DNA of 64,000 bases from Astrothelium macrocarpum (Eukaryota; Ascomycota; Dothideomycetes; Trypetheliales; Trypetheliaceae): positions 310,001-374,000 of the forward strand of contig JAGEMR010000020.1 in the NCBI GenBank assembly GCA_021030915.1, written 5' to 3'. Numbering within the stretch: the stretch's first letter is position 1; every line of letters begins with the position of its first letter. Shown in pieces: positions 33,652 to 44,023 of the stretch. The translations under genes and the position numbers were made by a program. Under the pieces are notes generated by a model that was given only the letters and a program-made list of their open reading frames with translations, did no database searches and was not told the origin of the DNA.

Positions 33652-34341
33652 CCTTTTTCATTATTTGGGGGCATCTTGTGTTGGATAGGGGAGGGAGAGG
33701 AGATGAGGGTAACAGTGGCGTCTGGGGAACTCTTCATGTTTGCACGAAGAGATCGAAGAGACGATATTGGCCTGGGACTTCTTGGGCGAGCACGTCAAGG
33801 GTAGCAAGAATTGGCAGCATTTTAAAGTGGAAAGACGTTACTTGAACAATGTATACTTTTCATGTCTTGCTTGAAGAGCACGTAGACAGACCGGGATTCA
33901 ATTCCCTCACTCCAGAGAGGGAATCAATGCACTCCGCAGATGAAATGTGGAGCACGCATACAGGAAGCTTGAAAAACCAAGATTCAGAATCATGGGCTGC
34001 CTTTTGACGTCTTGCATTTGTCGCCATCTCATACCGTCGCGTGTCGTTCCATTATTTTCCTCCACAACGACCCACTGCTGACGCTCTGTAGGTAAGGATC
34101 TTCGACCGTGTATTCCAAGGCACCCTGATCGTGGCAAGGCAGACAATTCAGGCAAAAGTAAGATGTAAGAATGTTACTGATCCAAAAATAAAGGCTTTTG
34201 CCTCGAAAAAGACCTTGCCCATCTTTTATCGGGTGTTGACGCAATCAAAGTTTATGAGGAATGCATAAAGTCATTTCAAAGCTAAAAAAGGGTATTCGTC
34301 GTCGACTCATGGAGTTGAGAGAGGGGAAAGAGGAGCCAATT
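33652..34341. other. Intergenic between convergent PRCC-family and PKA genes
   Basis: 3' regions of two convergent genes. No further gene or repeat recognised. Confidence 0.4.
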
Positions 34342-35971
34342 TCAGAAATCGGTAAACAGCTTGCCATGGCTGTAAAAGAATTAGTATGTGTTATTCAAAG
34401 TCCGTGCTGAGTGCTATAGACTTACGGATCGTCTCCCATCATACCATACTGTTCCGTCTCCTCGGGATACTTGTCAAATTGGCTTGCATCACCCATGCCA
34501 CCCCTTACAGGAGGCACATACGGCGCATCAATGTCTTTCTTCGCCAATCGTTCCCACGTAACTTCGGCAAACCACGGATGTTGCATGACATCCTTGCTGC
34601 CGCCCACCAAATTTCCCAGTCGTTTGGTGAGGTCGTGTGTGATGAGTTTTTGGAGTAAATCTTGAGCATCGGGATGGATATATGGTGGGTACTTGACACG
34701 ACCTTTGAGAATGTTCTCATAAATGCGCATCGGAGACCCAGAATCCCAGAAGGGTGTGAAGCCACAGAGCATTTCAAATATAAGTATACCAAGAGACCAC
34801 CTGCACAGAAAGATTAGCAGCGCATTCTATGAAATTAGGTACACATTTCTTTGTAACATTATTATGAAAGATCATACCAATCGACGGACTTGTTATAGCC
34901 TTTGCTGGACACAACCTCCGGTGCCAGGTAGTCTGGAGTTCCACAGAGCGTCCAGGTAATGTCAGGTACCTCTTTTGCGAAACCAAAGTCTGTAATTTTA
35001 AGGTGGCCGTGTCTGTCGAGAAGGAGGTTCTCAGGTTTGAGGTCGCGATATATGATGTTCATACCGTGCAGATAGTCGAGCGCGAGAGTAACTTCTGCTG
35101 CGTAGAATTTTGCAACTGGGTTCGGAAAGCGCTGCTTGGATGTTAGCTTGCTTTGTATCTCGAAAATATGGAATGGGGTAAGAGGGTTAAACGAGGTCAG
35201 ACTGACTTGGGATTTTCGCAACAAACTGAAAAGCTCGCCGCCCTCAATAAAATCCATGACCATGTATAGGTTCCTAGAGTCTTGAAAGGTGCCCCAAAGC
35301 GTTATCAGAAATGGATGTTTGACCTTTTGCAGCATACGTCTCTCATCATTGGTATGCTCGACTTGCTTCATCTTCACCACTTGGGCTTTCTTCAGCACCT
35401 TGATGGCATAGAATCGCTGGTTGTGCTTGGACTGAACCAGGTGTACTCTTCCAAAGCTTCCAGTCCCTAATGTCCGCTGGATGGTAAAGTCGGTCAATGT
35501 GTATTTGCCCTTGGTTTCTCTAATCTGAGCCGGAGCTGACTGTACGGCCGCCAGACCGGGCATGCCGGTAGCTGCAGCCATCTCTTTTTGTTGTTGTCCT
35601 ATCTGCGCGCCGTTTGAAGATTGATAGCCAGAATCATTATGCGCAGGATGTATGATGTTATTGATACTTGCAGCATTCTGTGTCTGAGGCTGTTGCTGAT
35701 AGGGTGTCGCGTTCATGGAATCAGAGCTGGTGGTCTTGTTGGCTTCTTCTGGTTCTTCAGTGATTTGATTCGTGCCGCTGTCTGCAGTCGTAGTGGTCGT
35801 CAGGCCCGATCTTGCTGTCGTTGCAGTAGTAGAAGGCTCTAGTCTAGGAAACACAGGCGAATTCGAAAAGGCAGTAGTATCCTTTACAGGCGACGTGGGC
35901 GATTCCAGATCCTTTGCGGAACCGGTCGAGTCCTTCGTCCGCTTCTTCTTGAGGAAACCGAGAGTCGGCAT
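34342..35971 (-). CDS. cAMP-dependent protein kinase catalytic subunit
   Basis: AGC-family Ser/Thr kinase of the cAMP pathway. Exons 35207-35971, 34878-35131, 34426-34800 and 34342-34369 give 473 aa. A Thr/Gln/Asn-rich N-terminal extension of about 160 residues precedes the kinase: glycine loop GTGSFGRVHL, catalytic lysine in YAIKVLKKA, IYRDLKPENLLLD, KITDFGFAKEV, activation-loop TWTLCGTPDYLAPE, then DWWSLGILIFEML restored by splicing. The last 28-nt exon supplies the tail GKLFTDF, giving the F-x-x-F hydrophobic motif of PKA. The first intron (35132-35206, 75 nt) is stop-free and a multiple of three. The long extension is typical of the main fungal PKA catalytic subunit. Confidence 0.95.
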
Positions 35972-36413
35972 AGACGCAAAGGAAAAAGGTTCAAGGCGCG
36001 TGGGGTGATGGAGTGCTGGGCAGTCCTGCAGTTACAATCGCCTTTGCAGCGTGGACTGCCGATCTTGCACTGGTTTGGAAGGGAAATGCGCGGGATGCAG
36101 CTTGCCGCAAATATTAGGCAATGCTAGGCTGATTTGTGAGCAATCGGAGAGGCTGGTGGAGATTGGAGCAGCGGCAATCAGGTGAGGAGATGGCAAGAAA
36201 CAGGCCAATGCTTGGTGTTGGAATGAAGGGATGGGTGACTGGAACGGGTTGGTTGCTATACAAGCATCAAGAGGGCAAATGAGGGCTGGACGTTGGAGAC
36301 GGACGGAATGAAGCAGAGCAATAAGTGGGAGAAGACGATCAGGAGGGCAAGAGGGGATAGGGTCAGCGGAGAGGGGGGCAAGAGTTGCAAGACTGAAGAG
36401 GGAGCTGTGCGAA

Positions 36414-36461
36414 GGAGCAGTAGCAGGAGCAGTAGCAGGAGCAGTAGCTGGAGCAGTAGCT
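36414..36461. repeat. 12-bp tandem repeat, four copies
   Basis: Two copies of GGAGCAGTAGCA then two of GGAGCAGTAGCT, followed by a partial GGAGCA. Lies about 440 bp upstream of the PKA start codon. Confidence 0.85.
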
Positions 36462-36468
36462 GGAGCAC

Positions 36469-36488
36469 CTAAGGTAAGGTAAGGTAAG
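36469..36488. repeat. AAGGT pentamer run
   Basis: CTAAGGTAAGGTAAGGTAAG repeats the AAGGT unit about four times. The same CTAAGGTAAGGTA string recurs at 40983. Confidence 0.75.
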
Positions 36489-37763
36489 TACTGCAACTCT
36501 GTGCACCGCAAGAGATTCAGATGCAAGCCCGGGCCGCCAGCACTGCATCCCCGCCCCAACACACACACCATCTCCCTGTTTTCGCCTCAGAGGCTGCCGA
36601 CAGATCGATCCCATCCTTCAATCCACCTCTGATGACTGTATTTATGCAAATGGGGTACATGTGAAAAAGCCCCTCATGTTCCGCTCCCACCCTTTTGTCT
36701 ACCCCGCCATCTATCCGATCCATGGTTTACGTTTCCACTTTGGGACCGGAATTGGCCTGTCCTAGTAAGCGGTGCATCGAGACAATGAAACGTTTGTGGT
36801 GGATGCGTTTGTCCTTGATGAGTGCGATGCAGCGTTTTGTTCGTTTTGAGCTGCTGATCGCGGCAATACTACGCTCCTCGTTTTTGTGCATAATTCTAGT
36901 AGGCTTCGCGTTGTTTACCAGCTGACTTTATATACTGCGCTCTACCATTCCGCAGCATCAGAGATGGTTGCACGCTTACGATCGAAAGAAACACCATGAA
37001 AATATTCGCAATAGAGAAATAAACATGAACTTGTAGAAGTCAACGAACCGCCTATCACAATGTGCGCGATTGATGATGTTGGCCTATTCAGATGGATGAG
37101 CAGAGCAAATTCTGTCCACAAGAATGGTTCAGATGCAAAACAAGCATCTTTGACGCGAGCAGTAATCCGATTATAGTCTTTTGTTTAGTGCATTAATCTA
37201 AACAGGGAAAGATTGGTCTTTTGTTTTGATGGTCTTTACTGTTGTACTTGAGTTGCTTAATGACTATATGCTGGTGTAGCAGAAGATTGCAGATTGAAAA
37301 TTGGTATCATTTCCCGATAGATGTAATCCAGTAGTTTTCATCTCACCATATACATACTCATGAAGTCAAATCAGAAAGGGAAAGCTATGGAGCAATACTC
37401 TATTCCCCCCCAAAAAAGGAAGTATATCATTGCAGTGCCGGAGATTGTGCCACAAAATTTATCAGCGTGAGGACATGGTGACTGAAGTAGAAGATGATTG
37501 TTGATGTCAACCTGACAGCAGTCTCGATTTGATCCACGGAGTTGAAAATCATCTGAAAGATCTATAAGACAAGCGCAGAAACACGACGCCGCCTTTGATG
37601 GCATACTGGCCACATTGCTAGACATGGACATATCTTTGGCCTCTCCCGAGAGCGGCCAGGCGCAGTTACGATCCCAAGCCGTCACTGCCTACTTCTTCCT
37701 ATCTCTGAGAGCACACTTTCTTTTTGAAGCATGATACCGACGAGATAGCATATCACTGCCTCG

Positions 37764-37802
37764 ATGCGGCATGTCCAGCTCATCTTCGGCACGATCTGGT
37801 GA
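37764..37802 (+). other. Upstream ORF overlapping the CLC start codon
   Basis: ATG at 37764 opens a 12-codon frame (MRHVQLIFGTIW) that passes the CLC ATG at 37771 in another frame and stops at TGA 37800-37802. The -3 base is T (weak context) against G for the main start, so leaky scanning is likely. A second, six-codon frame lies at 37731-37748. Both matter only if the 5' UTR reaches this far. Confidence 0.5.
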
Positions 37803-40800
37803 TTCCCAAGCCGAAGCCTCGTCCAGTCGTCAAGCCTACGCCAGGCAAGACGAAAGCACTGATGCGGACGACCCCATAGATGCAGACGTCCTTGCTTCGG
37901 ATCCACTCAATGGCAGCCTACCTGAAGCGTGAGTATCTTCAGACATCTAAACTGCAATTAAACTCATACTCCGATTCCAGCCTGTCATTCAAACACAAAC
38001 CGAAATCTCGCGCCGGCCTAATCTCCCAATTTCTCTCTTCCCCATTTTCCTCCAAATCCAACACTCCTCCGCCCCGCCTATCTCCTAGACCTACCTCACG
38101 TCCTTTTCGCCCTGCTGGCGACGAATCCTCCCACTCGAACTTTTCTACAAATCATGCTATCACATCCACTTCTCCCGCTGACCCTTCTACTGCAACCATA
38201 CTCTCCTACCTTTCCCAAGCATCAACCAATGATGATGATCCCAAAGATACGCATCCGTTAGACTGGTACGTTGAAGGTCCAGGACGACGCGTGGGCTACG
38301 ACGATCTCACGGCCATTGACTGGATTTTTGAATACGCCAAGGAGCGACAGCGGTTGCGGCAACTGTATGCGTCCGCGCACGGTTTGGCCGGTTGGCTCAA
38401 GGGCTTCGTAGATGCGAGTCAGATTTGGGTGGTGCTAGTGGGCACGGGAATAGCCGCCGGCCTGGTGGCTGCTGGGATTGATATTGCGAGCGACTGGTTA
38501 GGAGCTTGGAAGAGTGGGTTTTGCTCGAGTCGGTTTTACTTGAACGCTGCATTTTGTTGTTGGGGCCATGATTGTGAGTTGAACGTGCTTGCATATTCAA
38601 TCGCTTAGGGTAAGGCTGACATCTGTCTAGTTTCGGAACGGTGTAAGGAGTGGGTTTCGTGGAGTAGTGCCCTGGGTGTTCATTCACAAGGAGGTAGTTG
38701 GACGATAGAGTATTTTTTCTTCACTCTCTACTCTGTACGCTTCTCTACGCAATACGATTGTGAGTGATGATCTGGCTGACATTTTGCAGGTATTATTTGC
38801 CGTCCTTGCTAGCGTTCTAGTTGTTGTATATGCCTTGTACGCCAAACATAGTGGGATACCCGAAATCAAGACTGTTCTGGGCGGATTCGTCATCCGAAGA
38901 TTCATGGGCGCATGGGTTTTGGTTATCAAATCTTTGGGACTGGTTAGTTGTTCTACCAACACATTGTTCCAGGCTATGGGCTGATTTAATTAGTGTCTCG
39001 CAGTCGCATCAGGCCTTTGGTTGGGAAAGGAAGGACCTTTGGTGCATGTTGCGTGCTGCTGCGCAAACTTGTTAATGAAGTTATCTCCACCTATCAATGA
39101 CAATGAAGGTACGTCGCTTTCCTCTGCCAATGCTTTCTGTTCTCATGAATTCATGTAGCTCGGAAACGAGAGGTGCTTTCGGCTGCAGCAGCTGCAGGTA
39201 TATCTGTCGCTTTTGGCGCCCCAGTTGGCGGCGTACTGTTTAGTCTCGAGGTATGCTCCAGGCACAGGCTCGATTGACTCAGGCTCATGACTCGTTACAG
39301 CAATTATCTTACTATTTTCCCGACAAAACAATGTGGCAGAGTTTTGTTTGTGCCATGGTAGCAGCTGTCACCCTCCAAGTCACCAATCCTTTTCGAACCG
39401 GCAAGCTCGTATTATATCAAGTCACGTATCACACGGGCTGGCATGGATTTGAGCTTGTACCTTTTGCTTTCCTGGGCATCATTGGCGGCCTCTACGGGGG
39501 ACTCTTTATCAAACTGAACATGAAGATTAATGAATGGCGCCGTTCTCCAGGATTTCTCCGCAACTCGATTTTTTTTCGCAATCCCGTTATCGAAGTTGCT
39601 TCTGTGGCGCTGCTCACCGCACTTGTGGCATATCCTATCAAATTCCTGCGCGCGCAATCGTCTGAGCTTGTCTATACTCTTTTTGCGGAATGCGTCGATC
39701 TGACAGAGGACGTGCTGGGTCTCTGCAAATCCGGAATTGCCAATACAGGCGTCATATTTCTGCTTCTCATTTGTGCTTTCCTCGGCTTTTTCTTTGCCGC
39801 ACTAACATTCGGACTCGAACTTCCGGCTGGAATTATTTTGCCTTCTATGACGATTGGCGCACTTTATGGGCGAGTGGTAGGTCTCGTAGTCGAAGTTTGG
39901 CAACGGGATCATCCCAACGCATTCATTTTTGCAAACTGTGAACCCGACGTTCCATGCGTCACACCCGGCACCTATGCCATCATTGGAGCTGCGTCCGCGC
40001 TTGGGGGTGCCACACGCATGACGGTATCCATTGTGGTCATCATGTTTGAACTCACTGGAGCTCTAACCTACGTCCTTCCTATCATGGTTGCAGTCATGAT
40101 AAGTAAGTGGGTTGGCGATGCATTTGGTAAACGCGGAATCTACGAGTCGTGGATTCATTTTAAAGAATATCCTTTTATCGACAACCGGGACGAAGTTGAC
40201 ACTGTGCCGGATGTTCCATCCAGTCAGATCGTGACTCGAGTAGAAGACCTCGTAGTCATCACTGCTACAGGCCACACCATTGCTAGCTTGGACGATCTAC
40301 TCACTAACAACCGTTTTCGCGGATTTCCCGTCATTACCGATCGAGAAGACGGGCTACTACTTGGCTACATTTCTCGTACTGAGCTTGCATATGCGCTTTC
40401 GTCAGCCATGACTTCCCGCTGTTTACCAAACACAGCGGGGGCCTATTTTACGCATCAACCACTTGCTGATCCTGGTACTACTCTCGATCTTCGTCCATGG
40501 ATGGATCAGACACCAATCACGTTGAACAGCCGATGCAGTCTGCAATTGACAGTAAACATGTTTTTGAAGCTCGGGCTTCGTTATGTGCTGTTCACGGATC
40601 GAGGTCTATTGCAGGGGCTACTTACCAAGAAAGACATTTGGTATTTGCTCAATGGAGCAGAGGAGGGACGGGAGGGAGCTGAGGTAGGAAGAGAGGGAGG
40701 AATTCGACCAGGTGTAGGTGTCTTGCGCGAGGAGAGGGAAAACATGGACGCCGAGGAAAGAGGGCTTTTGGGCGAGCAGATGGATGGCATGATTGACGAA

Positions 40801-40854
40801 GCGACACTTCCTACAGACGGAATTGCAGGGGACGGTCGATGGCGGCCGCCATAG
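37771..40854 (+). CDS. CLC-family chloride channel / Cl-H exchanger
   Basis: Model of 922 aa from exons 37771-37928, 37981-38573, 38631-38734, 38790-38942, 38994-39108, 39159-39250 and 39301-40854; all phases agree. The selectivity motif GKEGPLVHVACC carries the gating glutamate. Further CLC blocks are FGAPVGGVLFSLE (last exon junction), ELPAGIILPSMTIGALYGR and GAASALGGATRMTVSIVVIMFELTG. Two CBS domains follow: TRVEDLVVITATGHT with FRGFPVITD, and LRPWMDQTPITL to QGLLTKKDIW. The membrane region is preceded by a 125-residue polar N-terminus with DWYVEGPGRRVGYDDLTAIDW, typical of Gef1/CLC-3-type intracellular proteins, suggesting endosomal or Golgi Cl-/H+ exchange. The tail is Gly/Glu-rich. Confidence 0.94.
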
Positions 40855-41640
40855 TTTGCATGTCTGTTTGTAGATCAATGTCGAATATACTTGCTATACA
40901 GATTTTGGTGTTTGCATTTTATCGATGGGCCATCGGACTCATTTTTTATGATGACGTGGAGGTCGACGAAACGGCTGGCGTGCTAAGGTAAGGTACAGGT
41001 ACTGAGGCAAAGACCCTTTTCCAACAAACGTAAGCACTGGAGGAATAAGATCCGAAAGGTACAATCATGTGCAAATCTCGCTGGCAACTGTGGCTGGGTC
41101 GCCTTGGTCTCCCAATCATCTGCACCTAATTCTGTCTGGGTGTCTTTGCGTGAGTTGAGCTACTGAGTACTTGGTCTGTTTCCTGGCGATCCAAAGTGTG
41201 AGCCCGGTACGCAGTGTAAAGACCCCAGACATTAATGCAGCCGTTTTCGTAATTCGAAGAAGAGCGACGAACCAGACGCGCGGCAATTCAGCTGAGCAAT
41301 GCAAACAAGCTCAGCTAGTGCAGGTCTGAGGCGAGATGGGCATGGGCTAGCAGCGAATGACGACGCCGGCTTTCGGGAGGCTTGCAACATTTGGAACAAC
41401 TAGGAGGTGTTTTACGATATAACGGTGCTAAAGGCCAATGCTCATGCACATCTCTTCTACTTCTTCCCACTCATCTTGAGTCTTCTTCTCTGGACTTTGA
41501 GGAGTCCCTCTTTGCCACACATGCGGGCTTTTCGACCCTCCCATTGTGCACGTACTCACCTGTTGTGATCACTGCCCCAGCCTGGCCTAGTTGTGTGCCT
41601 CGAGGCTAGGTAAATCCAGCCCGAGCATCCCGACGTCAAG
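40855..41640. other. Intergenic, promoter of the GT25-type gene
   Basis: Carries CTAAGGTAAGGTA followed by CAGGTACTGAGG at 40983-41007 and an AGTACT-type motif at about 41150. No gene recognised. Confidence 0.45.
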
Positions 41641-43229
41641 ATGCATTCGGTACCGATGAAAAAGAGTCACTGGACGGGCGTCAACAGGACGACGCCTTCA
41701 GTGATGGCACGTCCTCCAAGAAATTCTCGTTCCCTCCTTCAGCTTCTTGCCGGCGCAACGTGCCTGGTTGTCCTGTACTACCTGAATTGGCTGCCGATTC
41801 TTCCCTCCTTTTACAACTCGTCTTCCTCGACCTTGAGACCTGCGAATGCAACGCTGGGCTTCGGCGCATTGGTGGTAGTATCTGGGTTTGACAGCCCACG
41901 ATTGGATAGATTAATACAGGCTGCGAATGTGTCGGGGCTAGAGCTACAGGTTCCGCGGCAACCAAAGTGGTCGGACCAAGATGTAGCGAATTTTCGAAAT
42001 TCCACGCAAAGCGATATGGGAATAGGGTCAATATTGGCTTGGTTAGCACACAACAAGGCAATACAGTGGTGAGTTGGATTCAAGATGAAAGAAGGCGTTG
42101 TTATGCACGCCATGTCACGTCAACATTCCATTGTTCGCTGCACGAAGGCGCTAATGCAATCCTTAGGTTTTTGGACTCTGGACTCGAAACTGCTCTTATC
42201 TTGGAAGATGACGTCGACTTTGATCTTCGCGTTCGTACAAAGCAAGCTCCTCTTACTCAAGCTGCAATACGTGACTTGGTGTCTCGTCCACAACCAAACA
42301 CATCCAGATCCGAACCATCCTCGAAAAGTCCTTCTTCATTGACTCAACAAGCGCGGCGACCGAGCTCTTTTAATCCCAAAAAATACCCCTACGGCCACAC
42401 GACATCCTGGGATCTTCTCTATATGGGTACTTGCGGCGACTACCTGAACGGCCTGGGTGATGGACTTGGTGTCGGCCATCACCATCCAATCAACCTTACC
42501 ACCATCCCTCATATGGCTGTATACGACTCGACGATACCTCGCCGTTATGACCTCCACCCTTTTACTGCCTCTCTCTTTACTTCTCTCGATATTCCCGAGC
42601 ACCATCGACTCGTGCATGAATCTCGTTGGCCTCTTTGCACTTTTGGCTACGCTCTCACCCGTACCTCCGCCACCACTCTTCTTACCACACTCGCGCCTCC
42701 CCATGAACCTAACTGGGAGGGAACTCGCGCATATGACGTTGCGATCCTGAAGGCGTGCCGGGAAAACCTTAAACCTGTGCTTACAGGTAACCCAGAAATT
42801 GATGCCGGCATCGTTGAGCCGCGCTCTGCCGAGGGTGGACTGCGCTGTGTCAGTATTCAGCCCGAGCTTTTTCACCATATGGAGGGATCGAGCATGATTG
42901 CTGGAATAGAAGAAGCGGGTGGCGCAGAGGTCTTTCGACCCCCGGTCGATGTTGCCGCGTATGAGCAGATCTCTTGGCGTAGGGAGAGCGCGAATATCGG
43001 CTGTGGCTTTTGGGATGGAGAGCTATTATTCCGAGACGAAGCAAAGGGAAACCAGGCGGTGAAAGATGCGGATGGTGATCAGGCGGCAAGAGAGAGAGCG
43101 ATGGATGATGGGGACTGGAAGAGGTTGCGGGAGAGAAGAAGAGATGTGGATAGAGGGGTATGTCCCAAGAAAAGAGTCATTGAGGCGGAAGAGAAGGTCA
43201 AGAGGCAGAAAAAAGGAAAGATGGGATAG
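41641..43229 (+). CDS. Glycosyltransferase family 25-type type II membrane protein
   Basis: Exons 41641-42068 and 42167-43229 give 496 aa; the 98-nt intron has a GCTAAT branch-like site. A basic N-terminus then one membrane segment (LLQLLAGATCLVVLYYLNWL) suggests a type II Golgi enzyme. The catalytic region contains ALILEDDVDFD (the acidic metal/sugar-nucleotide motif of GT25) and later the LLYMGTC and SRWPLCTFGYALTR blocks. GT25 members include LPS-type and collagen galactosyltransferases; the acceptor in fungi is mostly unknown. The C-terminus is highly charged (KRVIEAEEKVKRQKK). Confidence 0.82.
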
Positions 43230-44023
43230 GAGATTTGGAACTGTACTTATAATTTGATGATATTTGGGATGAGCAAAAGTGGGAGCCTTTTGTACATTTG
43301 GAATTTTGGTTTGGATCTGGCTTGGATAAACACGGAGGACGGCTCTGTACAACATTTCTGATCACTCTGCTGTTGTTGATACCATATTCAGAAGTTGTGT
43401 CAGATGTAGCGCTTCATGATTTTTGCACTTCTCTACTTGGTAATTGAAGAAGATTTTTTGATGAAAAACCTTCTCTCGCGTGGCTGTGCATTGTTGGTCC
43501 AGGCTTTCCCGCTTGGTTTTTGTTGGCAATTGGGGTGAAGTGGGTAGTGTTTTAGTAAAAGAAATGCCAAGTAGCTGGCGTTGTTTGTTTTCCGCATCAG
43601 CTTCCCCCACTATGAAGGCCTGAAACGCAAAAGCCACTACGTGCTTGAGTAAGCCCCAGACATTCGTCACTGCGCTCCATCCTACAGGACCGCTCGCCCA
43701 ACCCCAAGACTGTCCGAACGACCTGGAACATAGCACCGTATATAACCTGTCATTCATATCCGGGACTCTGCGCGTCTGACAACAATTTCCAACACCGACC
43801 CTTATGCCACACCGGGTAACCTTTGGGGCAGCGGACAAGATGAGGTAGTTCTTAGACAACCCCAAGGAAGACATCTAGCTGCAATTCCGATCACAAAGTT
43901 GAACGATCACGGCCCAAAGTCACGACAGCCATTGAGATAAGAAGAGGCTAAAATTAGTATGAATGCTGTTGTAGCGGCAGATAACAAGCCTGGTCAGAAG
44001 CTATAAGGGAGAAGTTGTTTGCC
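43230..44023. other. Intergenic, DRS2 promoter
   Basis: Contains a 170-codon minus-strand frame (43362-43874) without recognisable domains, judged probably chance. No other feature. Confidence 0.4.

Larger units (their letters stand above)
35972..37770. promoter_or_regulatory. 1.8-kb divergent spacer, PKA / CLC channel
   Basis: Contains a 12-bp tandem repeat (36414-36461), an AAGGT-type pentamer run (36469-36488) and two short upstream ORFs just before the CLC start. Open frames on the minus strand here are low-complexity artefacts. The length suits a highly regulated PKA promoter and long 5' UTR, which is inference. Confidence 0.5.

Noticed and set aside
36032..36571. 179-codon minus-strand frame upstream of PKA
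   Set aside because: Its middle is translated from the 12-bp tandem repeat (Ala/Pro/Thr repeats); low complexity, no family.
43362..43874. 170-codon minus-strand frame with true ATG in the DRS2 promoter region
   Set aside because: No domain, no intron signals, composition unlike the neighbouring genes, and it lies over the likely DRS2 promoter; probably chance.
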